DNA of 24,034 nt from NCBI GenBank assembly GCA_023419535.1, contig JAEZXX010000055.1:1-24034 (forward strand), written 5' to 3'. This stretch comes from Pseudomonadota bacterium. Its GTDB lineage: Bacteria > Pseudomonadota > Alphaproteobacteria > Rhizobiales > Rhizobiaceae. Within the stretch, counting starts at the first letter, position 1; each line of letters opens with the position of its first letter. Below are positions 13,840 to 22,310 of the stretch, piece by piece. Position numbers and translations under genes: made by a program. The notes beneath the pieces are model-generated. The model was not told the DNA's origin. It ran no database searches and saw nothing but the letters and a program-made list of their open reading frames with translations.

Positions 13840-16800
13840 TCAGGAGAACTCAACCTCGACGACGCCCGGCGTTGCGCGGATCGCGCTGGCCATCTGGGGC
13901 GAGACGCGGAAGCGTTCAGGCAGCGCGATCTCCACCTCGCGCTCGCCGTTCTCCTGCAACAGCACGATCGAGACCTGGCTTTCGCCCTGCTTCAGCTGCG
14001 GCCGCAGGGCCTGGAAGGGCGCAGCGTCGCGCAGGAAGATGCGCATCGACTGCTGCATGCGCGTCGCCTCGTCCTCCAGCGACTGGACGCCCTGCACGCG
14101 CAACGAGATGCCCTCGGGGCGCTCTTCGGCCGAGACGGTGACGATGACCGAGGCGCCGGGCTCGAGCTGCTCGCGATACTGGATCAGCGTCTCGGTGAAG
14201 AGCACGACCTCGTACTGGCCCGAGGCGTCCGACAGCGTCACGATGCCGATCTTGCCGCCGGTGCGCGTCTTGCGCTCCTGACGTCCCGTCACGGTTCCGG
14301 CGAGTCGCCCGGCCGTCGCGCCTTTCCGCACCGAGGCGCCGAGCTCGGCATGCGACTGCACGTTCAGGCGCTTCAACGCCTTCCTGTACTCGTCGAGCGG
14401 ATGGGCCGAGAGGTAGAAGCCGATCGCCTGGAACTCGCGCATCAGCTTCTCCGCGCTCGTCCAGCCCTGGGCGGGCGAGAGGCGCAGGGGCTCGGGCTCG
14501 GCATTGGCGCCGCCGAACATGTCGTGCTGGCCGGAGGTTCGGCTGTCGCTGGCGCTCGCGGCATAGCCCTGCAGGCGATCGACATTGGCGCAGAGCGAGG
14601 ATCGCTCGTGGCCGAAGCAGTCCAGCGCACCGGCGCAGATCAGGTGCTCCAGCGTGCGCTTGTTCAGGATCTTCGGGTCGATCCGAGAGCAGAAATCCTC
14701 CAGCGAGCGGAACTTGCCGCCCTCTTCCCGTAGCGCGACGATGTGCTCCACCGCCTGTTCGCCGACGCCCTTGATGGCCGCCAGCGAATAGAGGATGCGC
14801 CCCTCCTCCACCTCGAAGGGCTTGAAGGACGTCTGCACGGACGGCGGCACGACCTCGATGCCCAGCCTTTTCGCGTCCATGCGAAAATCGTTGAGCTTGT
14901 CGGTGTTGCCGCAGTCGAGGGTCATAGAGGCGGCCAGGAACTCCGTGGCGTGGTTCGCCTTCAGATAGGCCGTCTGGTAGGCGACGAGCGCATAAGCCGC
15001 CGCGTGGCTCTTGTTGAAGCCGTAGTCGGCGAACTTGGCGAGAAGGTCGAAGATCGTGTTCGCCTGCGGCTTGGCGATGCCGCGCTCCACGCATCCGTCG
15101 ACGAAGCGGACGCGCTGCTTGTCCATCTCGGCGCGGATCTTCTTGCCCATCGCGCGGCGCAGCAGGTCCGCCTCGCCGAGCGAATAGCCCGACAGGACCT
15201 GGGCGATCTGCATCACCTGTTCCTGGTAGACGATGACGCCTTGGGTCTCGCGCAGGATCGGCTCGATGAGCGGGTGGATGACCTCCACCTCCTCCTCGCC
15301 GTGCTTGCGGGCGTTGTAGACCGGGATGTTCTCCATCGGGCCCGGGCGGTAGAGCGCGACGAGGGCGATGATGTCCTCGAAGCAGTCGGGCCGCATGCCG
15401 ATCAGCGCCTTGCGCATGCCGACCGATTCCACTTGGAAGACGCCGACGGTCTCCCCGCGCGTCATCATCTGATAGCTCGCGGCATCGTCCAGCGGCAGAG
15501 CGGAGAGGTCGATCTTCTCGCCCTTGCGCTCGATCAGCGCGACGGCGGTTTGAAGCGTCGTCAGCGTCTTCAGGCCGAGGAAGTCGAACTTCACCAGCCC
15601 AGCCTGCTCGACCCACTTCATGTTGTACTGGGTGACCGGCATGTCGGAGCGCGGGTCGCGATACATGGGCACGAGCTTCGACAGCGGCCGGTCGCCGATG
15701 ACGATGCCCGCCGCGTGGGTGGAAGCGTGGCGGTAGAGCCCCTCGAGCTTCAGCGCGATGGTGATGAGGCGATCGACGATCTCCTCCTTCTCGCGCGCCT
15801 CGGCGAGCCGCGGCTCCTCCTCCAGCGCCTGCGCCAGCGTCACCGGATTGGCGGGGTTGGCCGGCACCAGCTTGCAGAGCTTGTCGACATGCCCGTAGCT
15901 CATCTCCAAGACGCGGCCGACGTCGCGAAGCACCGCCCTCGCCTGCATCGACCCGAAGGTGATGATCTGCGCCACCTGCTCGCGGCCGTACTTGCCCTGG
16001 ACGTAGCGGATCACCTCCTCGCGCCGGTCCTGGCAGAAGTCGATGTCGAAGTCCGGCATCGAGACGCGGTCGGGGTTCAGGAAGCGCTCGAACAGAAGCG
16101 AGAAGCGAAGCGGATCGAGATCGGTGATCGTCAGCGACCAGGCGACGAGCGAGCCCGCGCCCGAGCCGCGGCCGGGACCGACCGGAATGCCTTGCGCCTT
16201 GGCCCATTTGATGAAGTCGGCGACGATCAGGAAGTAGCCGGGAAAGCCCATGCGCTCGATGACGCCGAGCTCGAACTCCAGCCGCTCGCGATAGGTCTGC
16301 TCGTCCTGTCCCGGCGCCGTGCCGTGGAAGGCGAGACGGGCCTCCAGCCCCTCCTCCGCCTGACGGCGAAGCTCGGCGGCTTCGGCGCGCAGCGCCTCGT
16401 CGGCGTCCGCGGCGTCGGCGCCGGTGAAGCGCGGCAGGATCGGCTTGCGGGTGCGCGGGCGGTAGGAGCAGCGGCGAGCGATCTCGACCGTGTTCTCCAG
16501 CGCTTCGGGCAGATCCGCGAAGAGCTCGGCCATGTCGGCCTGGCTCTTCAGGCAATGGTCGCGCGTCAGGCGGCGCCGGTCCTCGTGGCTGACGAGCCGG
16601 TTCGCAGCGACGGCGATCAGCGCGTCATGCGCGTCGAAATCCTCGGCGCAGAAGAAGAACGCCTCGTTGGTGGCGACCAGCGGCAGCTCCAGCTCGTAGG
16701 CGAGATCGACGGTATCGGCCTCGGTGCGCTCGTAGCGCCCGACATGACGCTGAAGCTCCACGTACAGGCGGTCGCCGAAGATCGCCTTCAGCCGCTCCAG

Positions 16801-17310
16801 CCGCTCGCGGGCGAGCGGCGTGCGCCCCGCCTCGATGGCCAGACCGAGGGGCCCGAGCGGACCGCCGGTCAGCGCGATCATTCCGCCCGCATGGCGCTCC
16901 ACCCATTCGAGCGTCACATGCGTGCGCTGGTCCTCGCCATGGCCGAGATAGGCGAGCGAGACGAGTTCGGTGAGGTTGGCGTAGCCCTCCTCCGTCGCGG
17001 CGATGAAGACCATCGGCGCCGAGCCGGGCAGCCGGTTGCGGTCGCGCCCCGACCCGTCCGCGCTCGCGTCGCCGAACTCGACCTCCAGCTGGCAGCCGAC
17101 GATCGGCTGGATGCCGGCCTTGGCCGCCTTCTCGGAGAATTCGAGCGCGCCGAAGAGATTGCTGGTGTCGGCGATGCCGATCGCCGGCGCCTTGTCCGCC
17201 TTGGCGTGCTTGACGATCTGGTCGACGCGCAGCGCGCCTTCGAGCAGGGAGAAGGCGCTGTGGACGCGTAAGTGGATGAAGGCGGGACCTTGGGTGACGT
17301 CCGTCGTCAT
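13840..17310 (-). CDS. dnaE: DNA polymerase III alpha subunit
   Basis: Replicative polymerase catalytic subunit, 1156 aa, matching DnaE1 (E. coli 1160). The N-terminal PHP domain begins HLRVHSAFSLLEGAL. The catalytic core shows GPGRGSGAGSLVAW, then PDFDIDFCQDRR with metal-binding Asp422 and Asp424, ITFGSMQARAVLRDVGR, and the third carboxylate Asp576 in KFDFLGL. Later are HASTHAAGIVIG, the GYNKSHAAAYA-like FNKSHAAAYALVAYQTAYLKAN, a helix-hairpin-helix, and an OB fold at about 990-1070 (AGTVTGRQERKTRTGGKIGIVTL). The size and motifs separate it from the mutagenic DnaE2/ImuC. The start is the ATG at 17310 with GAAGGATGG upstream; the ATG at 17328 would add six residues. Monocistronic as far as can be seen: rnhA ends 147 nt upstream. 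Confidence 0.97.
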   Translation of the reverse strand: MTTDVTQGPAFIHLRVHSAFSLLEGALRVDQIVKHAKADKAPAIGIADTSNLFGALEFSEKAAKAGIQPIVGCQLEVEFGDASADGSGRDRNRLPGSAPMVFIAATEEGYANLTELVSLAYLGHGEDQRTHVTLEWVERHAGGMIALTGGPLGPLGLAIEAGRTPLARERLERLKAIFGDRLYVELQRHVGRYERTEADTVDLAYELELPLVATNEAFFFCAEDFDAHDALIAVAANRLVSHEDRRRLTRDHCLKSQADMAELFADLPEALENTVEIARRCSYRPRTRKPILPRFTGADAADADEALRAEAAELRRQAEEGLEARLAFHGTAPGQDEQTYRERLEFELGVIERMGFPGYFLIVADFIKWAKAQGIPVGPGRGSGAGSLVAWSLTITDLDPLRFSLLFERFLNPDRVSMPDFDIDFCQDRREEVIRYVQGKYGREQVAQIITFGSMQARAVLRDVGRVLEMSYGHVDKLCKLVPANPANPVTLAQALEEEPRLAEAREKEEIVDRLITIALKLEGLYRHASTHAAGIVIGDRPLSKLVPMYRDPRSDMPVTQYNMKWVEQAGLVKFDFLGLKTLTTLQTAVALIERKGEKIDLSALPLDDAASYQMMTRGETVGVFQVESVGMRKALIGMRPDCFEDIIALVALYRPGPMENIPVYNARKHGEEEVEVIHPLIEPILRETQGVIVYQEQVMQIAQVLSGYSLGEADLLRRAMGKKIRAEMDKQRVRFVDGCVERGIAKPQANTIFDLLAKFADYGFNKSHAAAYALVAYQTAYLKANHATEFLAASMTLDCGNTDKLNDFRMDAKRLGIEVVPPSVQTSFKPFEVEEGRILYSLAAIKGVGEQAVEHIVALREEGGKFRSLEDFCSRIDPKILNKRTLEHLICAGALDCFGHERSSLCANVDRLQGYAASASDSRTSGQHDMFGGANAEPEPLRLSPAQGWTSAEKLMREFQAIGFYLSAHPLDEYRKALKRLNVQSHAELGASVRKGATAGRLAGTVTGRQERKTRTGGKIGIVTLSDASGQYEVVLFTETLIQYREQLEPGASVIVTVSAEERPEGISLRVQGVQSLEDEATRMQQSMRIFLRDAAPFQALRPQLKQGESQVSIVLLQENGEREVEIALPERFRVSPQMASAIRATPGVVEVEFS

Positions 17311-17457
17311 GGGCGTTCCATCCTTCATGCCGTTCGATGCGGGGTGCCGGAGACCGGAACCGACGCCGCCATCCTACGCCCGAACATCCCACTTGGGGAC
17401 GATCGGGACGGCCATCCACAAGAGATGGGGTCGAGGCGGCCGGGCCGCAGGAGGCGC

Positions 17458-17931
17458 TCAGGCGGGGACCACCGGCCCCTTTCCCTTCGTCTTGTAGGGC
17501 GCCATGCCGGCGCGCGCGAGATCGTCGGCCCGTTCGTTCAGGTCGTGCCCGGCGTGGCCCTTCACCCAATGGAAGGTGACGTCGTGGCGAAGCCGCTCCT
17601 CGTCGAGCCGCTGCCAGAGTTCGGCGTTCTTCACCGGCTTCTTGTCGGCCGTCTTCCAGCCGTTCTTCTTCCAGCCGTGAATCCACTTGGTGATGCCGTT
17701 GCGCACATATTGCGAATCGGTGTGAAGATCGACCGCGCAGGGACGCTTCAGGGCGCCCAGCGCCTCGATGGCCGCCAGGAGCTCCATGCGGTTGTTCGTC
17801 GTCATGGCCTCGCCGCCCCACATCTCGCGCGTCGTCTCGCCATGGGTCAGGATCGCGCCCCAGCCGCCGGGGCCGGGATTGCCCGAGCAGGCCCCGTCCG
17901 TGTGGATCTCGACCCTCGTCTTGTCGCTCAT
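17458..17931 (-). CDS. rnhA: Ribonuclease HI
   Basis: Degrades the RNA strand of RNA-DNA hybrids (R-loops, primers). 157 aa, the usual length. The DEDD active site is Asp12 (HTDGACSGNPGPGGWG), Glu50 (NNRMELLAAI), Asp72 (HTDSQYV) and Asp136 (NERADDLAR). The basic handle WIHGWKKNGWKTADKKPV is present, as in E. coli RNase HI. The ATG overlaps the thrB stop (ATGA, 4 nt), so translation is probably coupled; GGCGGC just upstream is a weak ribosome binding site. Last gene of the ispH-thrB-rnhA run. Confidence 0.96.
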   Translation of the reverse strand: MSDKTRVEIHTDGACSGNPGPGGWGAILTHGETTREMWGGEAMTTNNRMELLAAIEALGALKRPCAVDLHTDSQYVRNGITKWIHGWKKNGWKTADKKPVKNAELWQRLDEERLRHDVTFHWVKGHAGHDLNERADDLARAGMAPYKTKGKGPVVPA

Positions 17932-18911
17932 GCCGCCGCGATGTCCTTCGATATGCCGAATTCGCCCACGCTCCCGACCCCTCGCAGGAAGCGCGACTTG
18001 CGAAGATATTCCTTCGGGTCCTTCTTGGTGACGAAGGAACCCTCGGGCGTGTTGATCCAGTCGTAGAGGCGCGTCAGCATGAACCGCATGGCCGCGCCGC
18101 GCGCGAGCGTCGGCAGCGCGTCGAGCTCGGCATCCGACAGCGGACGGACGGCGGAATAGCCCTCGATCATCGCCCGCGCCTTGGTGACGTTGAAGGCGCC
18201 GTCGAACTCGAACACCCAGGCGCAGAGCGCGATGCCGAGATCGTAGGCGAGGACGTCGTTGCAGGCGAAGTAGAAGTCGATCAGGCCCGACAGCTCGCCG
18301 CGCAGGAAGAAGACGTTGTCGGGGAAGAGGTCGGCATGGATGACGCCCTCGGGCAGGCCGCGCGGCCATGTCCGTTCGAGTTCCGACAGCTCCGCCTCGA
18401 TCTCGGCCGCGAGCCCCTCCGATACCGCGTTCGTCGCCGCACGGTCGCAGGTCTCGAAGAGCGGGCGCCAGGCTGGCAGCGCCAGGGCGTTCGGCCGGTG
18501 CCCGGAGAAGCCTTCGCCGGCCAGATGCATGCGCGCCATCGCCTCGCCCACGCGCCGGCAGTGATCGACGCCCGGGCGGCGCGTCCACATGCCTTCAAGG
18601 AAGGTGAAGAGCGCCGCCGGACGCCCCGCGAGCTCGCCCAGCGTCTCGCCGTTCCGCGCCTCGACAGGCAGCGGACAGGAGAGCCCGCGATCGGCCAGAT
18701 GCCGCATCAGATCGACGAAGAAGGGAAGGTCGGCGCGCTCCACCCGCTTCTCGTAGAGCGTCAGGATGAAGGTGCCGGTCTCGGCGCGCAGCAGGAAGTT
18801 GGAGTTCTCCACCCCTTCCGCGATGCCCTTGTAGGAGAGCAGCCCGCCGATCTCGTAGCGTTCCAGGAAGGCCGCGACCTCCGGTTCGGTGACGTCCGTG
18901 TAGACGGCCAT
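17928..18911 (-). CDS. thrB: Homoserine kinase, ThrB type II (choline/aminoglycoside kinase fold)
   Basis: Phosphorylates homoserine with ATP in threonine synthesis. 327 aa. Unlike the GHMP-type ThrB of enterics, this belongs to the ChoK/APH fold: GIAEGVENSNFLL is the nucleotide loop, GVIHADLFPDNVFF the catalytic HxDxxxxN loop, and GLIDFYFACND the metal-binding Asp. The N-terminal MAVYTDVTEPEVAAFLERY is typical of rhizobial ThrB. The ATG shares one base with the ispH stop (TGATG), and the stop overlaps the rnhA start, so the three genes are translationally coupled. Confidence 0.94.
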   Translation of the reverse strand: MAVYTDVTEPEVAAFLERYEIGGLLSYKGIAEGVENSNFLLRAETGTFILTLYEKRVERADLPFFVDLMRHLADRGLSCPLPVEARNGETLGELAGRPAALFTFLEGMWTRRPGVDHCRRVGEAMARMHLAGEGFSGHRPNALALPAWRPLFETCDRAATNAVSEGLAAEIEAELSELERTWPRGLPEGVIHADLFPDNVFFLRGELSGLIDFYFACNDVLAYDLGIALCAWVFEFDGAFNVTKARAMIEGYSAVRPLSDAELDALPTLARGAAMRFMLTRLYDWINTPEGSFVTKKDPKEYLRKSRFLRGVGSVGEFGISKDIAAA

Positions 18912-19921
18912 CAGGCCGCCTGCCCGTTGACGAAGGCCATGTCGGCCGGCGTCAGCGGCACGTCGCGCAGCGAGCGCATGACGGGGAAGTTCTCGTTCTC
19001 GATGGCGGTCTGCACCAGTTCGATGCGCACCTCGTAGCGCTCACGCAGGGCTGCCAGCACGTCGTCGGTCAGGATCGCCGGCGCCGACGCCCCGGCCGAC
19101 ATGCCGAGCGTGCCGCCGCCCGCGGGAATCGCGTCCCACGGGATGTCCTGGCGCCCCTGCACCAGCGCCCCGCGACGCGCACCGGCGCGCTCCGCCACCT
19201 CGACGAGGCGCCTGGAATTGGACGAGTTCGGCGCGCCGACGATCAGGAAGGCGTCCGCGCCGGGCGCGGCGACCTTCACCGCGTCCTGACGGTTGGTGGT
19301 CGCATAGCAGATCGATTCCGACGAGGGGGCCTGCATCGCCGGGAACTTCGTCTCCAGCGCCGCGATGACGCCCGCGGTGTCCTCCACCGAGAGCGTGGTC
19401 TGCGTCACGAAGCCGAGTGCGGCCGGGTCGGCCGGGGCGAACCGCGCCACGTCCTCCTCCGTCTCGATCAGCGTGACGGCCCCGTCGGGCAGTTGCCCCA
19501 TCGTCCCCACGACCTCGGGGTGCCCCGCATGGCCGATGAGCAGCACGTGGCGGCCGAGGCGCATATGGCGCATCGCCTGCTTGTGGACCTTGGAGACCAG
19601 CGGGCAGGTCGCGTCGAGATAGAGCATCTCGCGGCGCTCGGCCTCGGCGGGCACCGATTTCGGAACGCCGTGCGCCGAGAAGACCACCGGCCGCCCGTCG
19701 TCGGGAATGTCCGACAGCTCCTTCACGAAGACCGCGCCCATCTCGCGCAGGCCGTCCACCACGTACTTGTTGTGGACGATCTCGTGCCGGACATAGACCG
19801 GCGCCCCGAACTTCTTCAGCGCCAGCACCACGATCTGGATCGCGCGGTCGACCCCTGCGCAGAACCCGCGCGGCTCGCACAGGCGGACGGTCAACGTCGG
19901 TTTGGAGGGCGCGAGGGACAA
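18911..19921 (-). CDS. ispH: 4-hydroxy-3-methylbut-2-enyl diphosphate reductase
   Basis: Last enzyme of the MEP isoprenoid pathway, giving IPP and DMAPP; a [4Fe-4S] protein. 336 aa with a TTG start. The three cluster cysteines are Cys21 (RGFCAGVDRAIQ), and the Cys in DATCPLVSKVHK and in SICYATTNRQ. His residues occur in VRHEIVHNKYVV and GHAGHPEV, and the substrate-binding SSNSRRL is present. There is no ATG between the SURF1 gene and the conserved region; TTG at 19921 gives MSLAPSKPTLTVRLCEPRGF and has GGAG 8 nt upstream. The much longer open frame into the SURF1 gene is a shadow. A perfect -35 box (TTGACA) lies upstream, so it may have its own promoter besides read-through. Confidence 0.95.
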   Translation of the reverse strand: MSLAPSKPTLTVRLCEPRGFCAGVDRAIQIVVLALKKFGAPVYVRHEIVHNKYVVDGLREMGAVFVKELSDIPDDGRPVVFSAHGVPKSVPAEAERREMLYLDATCPLVSKVHKQAMRHMRLGRHVLLIGHAGHPEVVGTMGQLPDGAVTLIETEEDVARFAPADPAALGFVTQTTLSVEDTAGVIAALETKFPAMQAPSSESICYATTNRQDAVKVAAPGADAFLIVGAPNSSNSRRLVEVAERAGARRGALVQGRQDIPWDAIPAGGGTLGMSAGASAPAILTDDVLAALRERYEVRIELVQTAIENENFPVMRSLRDVPLTPADMAFVNGQAA

Positions 19922-19949
19922 GGCGGAGGCTCCGGCGGGGTTCGGGGCG

Positions 19950-19978
19950 AATGAAGGGATCGCGCCCCGCCCTGTCAA
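19950..19978 (-). promoter_or_regulatory. Possible ispH promoter overlapping the SURF1 stop codon
   Basis: On the minus strand, consensus TTGACA (19978-19973) includes the SURF1 stop TGA. After a 17-nt spacer comes TTCATT (19955-19950), a weak -10 match. Transcription would begin about 20 nt before the TTG start of ispH. Confidence 0.4.
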
Positions 19979-20778
19979 CCCGCGGCGGGGCGCGTGCGGC
20001 GTCGCGCCTGCGAGACGACGAGGATCGCGAGCATGCCCACCATCAAGGCGGCCAGCGAGAACCAGGTGATCGCATATTGCAGATGGTTGTTCGGAACGTC
20101 GACCACGGTCGTGCCCCCGATCGGGTGACCGCCGGGCGCGGCGCCCGGTCCGGCGTCGATCGTGAAGGGCAGGAGCCGCACGCCGTCCGGCAGCTTGAGC
20201 CCGACCGACATGTCGTCCAGCGAGCGCCAGAAGAAGGCGTTGCCCTCCGTGTCGTTGTCCGGCGTGAAACCACCCGGGTTTTCGGCCGAGGCGTTGCGCG
20301 CGAGCCCGGTGATCGTCACCTCGCCCTCGACCTGCCCGAGTGGGCGTGTCGCGGGATCGCGCAGCGCATAGGGCACGAAGCCGCGGTTGACGAAGACCGC
20401 GTCGTTCGTACCGGCGATGAGGAGCGGCGTGTGGACGTTCCAGCCCGCCTGCCCCGCCGAAGTCGACAGGAAGAAGCGCTCGCCCTCGTGCAGGAAGGTG
20501 CCCGTGACCGTGACGGGCACATACTCCACGTCGCCGGTCGAGGCCGCCAACGCCTCGACCTCGCCGATCGGGACGGGTTCGGAGTGGACGCGCTGGTCGA
20601 TCGTCGAGACGATCGCCTGCTTCCATTGCAGCCGGTCGACCTGCCAGAGCCCGAGGTTCAGGAGAACGCCGATGCCGACGACGCAGAGGATGACGGCCGT
20701 CCAGTAGCGTCCGCGCGGCATCGGGCCCGGCCGGCTCAGCTCCGGCGGCAGCACGGCGTCCGTCGTCTCACGCGTCAT
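19975..20778 (-). CDS. SURF1-family cytochrome c oxidase assembly protein
   Basis: An inner-membrane factor that helps insert haem a into subunit I of aa3 oxidase. 267 aa with the family layout: an N-terminal membrane segment (about 27-45) followed by LGLWQVDRLQWK, a periplasmic domain with FVNRGFVP, and a second membrane segment (about 235-255) preceded by the conserved NNHLQYAITWF. The ATG at 20778 lies inside the 3' end of the DUF983 gene (11-nt overlap); an internal ATG at residue 20 is less likely because the overlap suggests coupling. Directly downstream is ispH. Confidence 0.93.
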   Translation of the reverse strand: MTRETTDAVLPPELSRPGPMPRGRYWTAVILCVVGIGVLLNLGLWQVDRLQWKQAIVSTIDQRVHSEPVPIGEVEALAASTGDVEYVPVTVTGTFLHEGERFFLSTSAGQAGWNVHTPLLIAGTNDAVFVNRGFVPYALRDPATRPLGQVEGEVTITGLARNASAENPGGFTPDNDTEGNAFFWRSLDDMSVGLKLPDGVRLLPFTIDAGPGAAPGGHPIGGTTVVDVPNNHLQYAITWFSLAALMVGMLAILVVSQARRRTRPAAG

Positions 20779-21160
20779 CGTTTCGGACCAGCCGGCCTTC
20801 CTCGGCCTTGTTGCGGTACTGGAGCCCGACCATCAGCCCCTTGGACCAGCGCAGGAGCGGCAGGCTGAGGACGGCCGCGACGAGCGGCCAGAGCACGAGA
20901 TGCAGCCAGACCGGCGGCCCGTGGACGAACTCGACATAGAGAGCGGCGCCGACGATGAAGAAGCCGACCAGCGTCATCACGAAGAAGGCCGGGCCGTCGG
21001 CCGCGTCGAAGATCGAGTAGTCGAGACCGCAGACCTCGCAGGACCGTCGCAGGCTCAGGACGCCCCCGAAGAGGCGCCCTTCCCCGCAGCGGGGACAGCG
21101 GCCCTTGGCGCCCGCCTTGGCGGAATCGACGCCCGCATATCGGTTCAGGTCTTCGCTCAC
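20768..21160 (-). CDS. DUF983 family zinc-ribbon membrane protein
   Basis: 130 aa with a GTG start. Cys22, Cys25, Cys41 and Cys44 (CPRC and CEVC) form a zinc ribbon, followed by two membrane segments at about 57-79 and 86-103. DUF983 genes sit in the cox cluster of many alphaproteobacteria, as here between ctaE and the SURF1 gene; the function is not established, though an oxidase assembly role is commonly assumed. The frame is open to 21211 but that part contains the terminator hairpin; GTG at 21160 has AAGGATGG upstream at good spacing. It is read after a strong terminator, so expression would need read-through or a promoter near 21165-21230, which I cannot identify. Confidence 0.88.
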   Translation of the reverse strand: MSEDLNRYAGVDSAKAGAKGRCPRCGEGRLFGGVLSLRRSCEVCGLDYSIFDAADGPAFFVMTLVGFFIVGAALYVEFVHGPPVWLHLVLWPLVAAVLSLPLLRWSKGLMVGLQYRNKAEEGRLVRNDDA

Positions 21161-21182
21161 GTCCCATCCTTGGCAAAGGAAA

Positions 21183-21208
21183 GGGGCGGCCGGAAGACCG
21201 GCCGCCCC
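21183..21208 (-). terminator. Strong intrinsic terminator after ctaE
   Basis: A perfect 11-bp stem, GGGGCGGCCGG (21183-21193) and CCGGCCGCCCC (21198-21208), with a 4-nt loop. On the minus strand it is followed by TTTCCTTT, a broken U-tract. It lies 36 nt after the ctaE stop and 22 nt before the DUF983 GTG. Confidence 0.75.
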
Positions 21209-21244
21209 CAAAGCCGCGTCGCGGCAAACCTCAATCGGACCGCC

Positions 21245-22123
21245 TCACCCGTGATAGACGGGCGCGCCCCAGCTTCCCCAGACGTAGATGGCGAAGAACA
21301 GGAAGAGCCAGACGACGTCGACGAAGTGCCAGTACCAGGCCGCCGCCTCGAAGCCGAAATGCTTGGACGGGGTCATCTGCCCCGCGATCGCCCGCAGCAG
21401 GCAGACCGAGAGGAAGATGATGCCGACGATCACGTGGAAGCCGTGGAAGCCGGTCGCCATGTAGAAGGTGGCGCCGTAGATCGAGCCGCCGAACGCGAAG
21501 GGCGCGTGGGCGTATTCGACATACTGCACGAAGGAGAAGATCACGCCGAGGATGACGGTGAGCGCCAGGCCCGTGATCAGGCTCTTGCGGTCGTTCTCCA
21601 GCATCGCGTGGTGCGCCCAGGTGACCGTGGTGCCCGAGAGCAGCAGCGTCACCGTGTTGAAGAGCGGCAGGTGCAGCGGGTCGAGCACCTCGATGCCGGC
21701 CGGCGGCCACTGGCCGCCCGTCGCCTGGACGCGCGCCACCTGCTGCGCCTCGTCGTAGAAGAGGCTGGCGTCGAAGAAGGCCCAGAACCAGGCGACGAAG
21801 AACATCACCTCCGAGGCGATGAACATGATCATGCCGTAGCGCAGATGCATCGACACGACCGGCGTGTGCGCACCCTGCTGGCCTTCCTTGATCGTCTCCG
21901 ACCACCAGGCGAACATCACGTAGAGGACGATGGCGAGGCCGATCGCGAAGATCCACGGGGTCGCCCAGTTGATCCCGAGGAAGTTGAACGGGGCGTCGTT
22001 GATCCAGCGGAACAGCGACACCGAGCCGAACATCAGGATGAAGGCGCCGAGCGAGGCCAGGGCCGGCCAAGGGCTCGGATCGATGATGTGGTAGTCGTGA
22101 TGCTTGGCGTGCGTGTCGGCCAT
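21245..22123 (-). CDS. ctaE: Cytochrome c oxidase subunit III
   Basis: Subunit of the aa3-type terminal oxidase in the inner membrane. 292 aa, seven membrane segments. Family features: N-terminal HDYHIIDPSPWP, MFAWWSETIKEGQQGAHT, the MRYGM-like LRYGMIMFIASEVMFFVAWFWAFF containing the conserved Glu, NTVTLLLSGTTVTWAHHA, YMATGFHGFHVIVG, and the C-terminal WYWHFVDVVWLFLF. GAGAGA precedes the ATG. It lies downstream of ctaG, separated by 187 nt, and ends at the terminator at 21183-21208. Subunits I and II are not in the window and should lie beyond the right edge, upstream of ctaB. Confidence 0.97.
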   Translation of the reverse strand: MADTHAKHHDYHIIDPSPWPALASLGAFILMFGSVSLFRWINDAPFNFLGINWATPWIFAIGLAIVLYVMFAWWSETIKEGQQGAHTPVVSMHLRYGMIMFIASEVMFFVAWFWAFFDASLFYDEAQQVARVQATGGQWPPAGIEVLDPLHLPLFNTVTLLLSGTTVTWAHHAMLENDRKSLITGLALTVILGVIFSFVQYVEYAHAPFAFGGSIYGATFYMATGFHGFHVIVGIIFLSVCLLRAIAGQMTPSKHFGFEAAAWYWHFVDVVWLFLFFAIYVWGSWGAPVYHG

Positions 22124-22287
22124 TCTCTCAGCGCCCCGTTTCCCCCGGTTCGAACGCTTCTAGCGCGTCGCCGGTCGCTTATCCATTCAAACTAGAGCAC
22201 GTCCAGGCGAAGCGAGCATGCCTCGTCTCCCAGCGATGCGGCAGTCCTCGAAGCCGCTGCCTTCACAGGCGGCCTCGCAATCTCGCA

Positions 22288-22304
22288 GTCCGGCCGAAGC
22301 CGAC
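22288..22304 (-). terminator. Tetraloop hairpin after ctaG
   Basis: On the minus strand, GTCGGC-TTCG-GCCGGAC forms a 6-bp stem with one bulged base and a UUCG tetraloop, beginning 6 nt after the ctaG stop. There is no T-run. It may stabilise the ctaG 3' end rather than terminate. The rest of the ctaG-ctaE gap (22124-22287) shows no gene. Confidence 0.3.
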
Positions 22305-22310
22305 CCGTGT

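Noticed and set aside
14743..17271. 842-codon plus-strand frame opposite dnaE
   Set aside because: Low-complexity translation in the antisense frame of a gene with intact polymerase motifs.
22124..22287. Possible gene between ctaG and ctaE
   Set aside because: No frame with a start, ribosome binding site and plausible composition; probably the ctaE promoter region, but no boxes are convincing.
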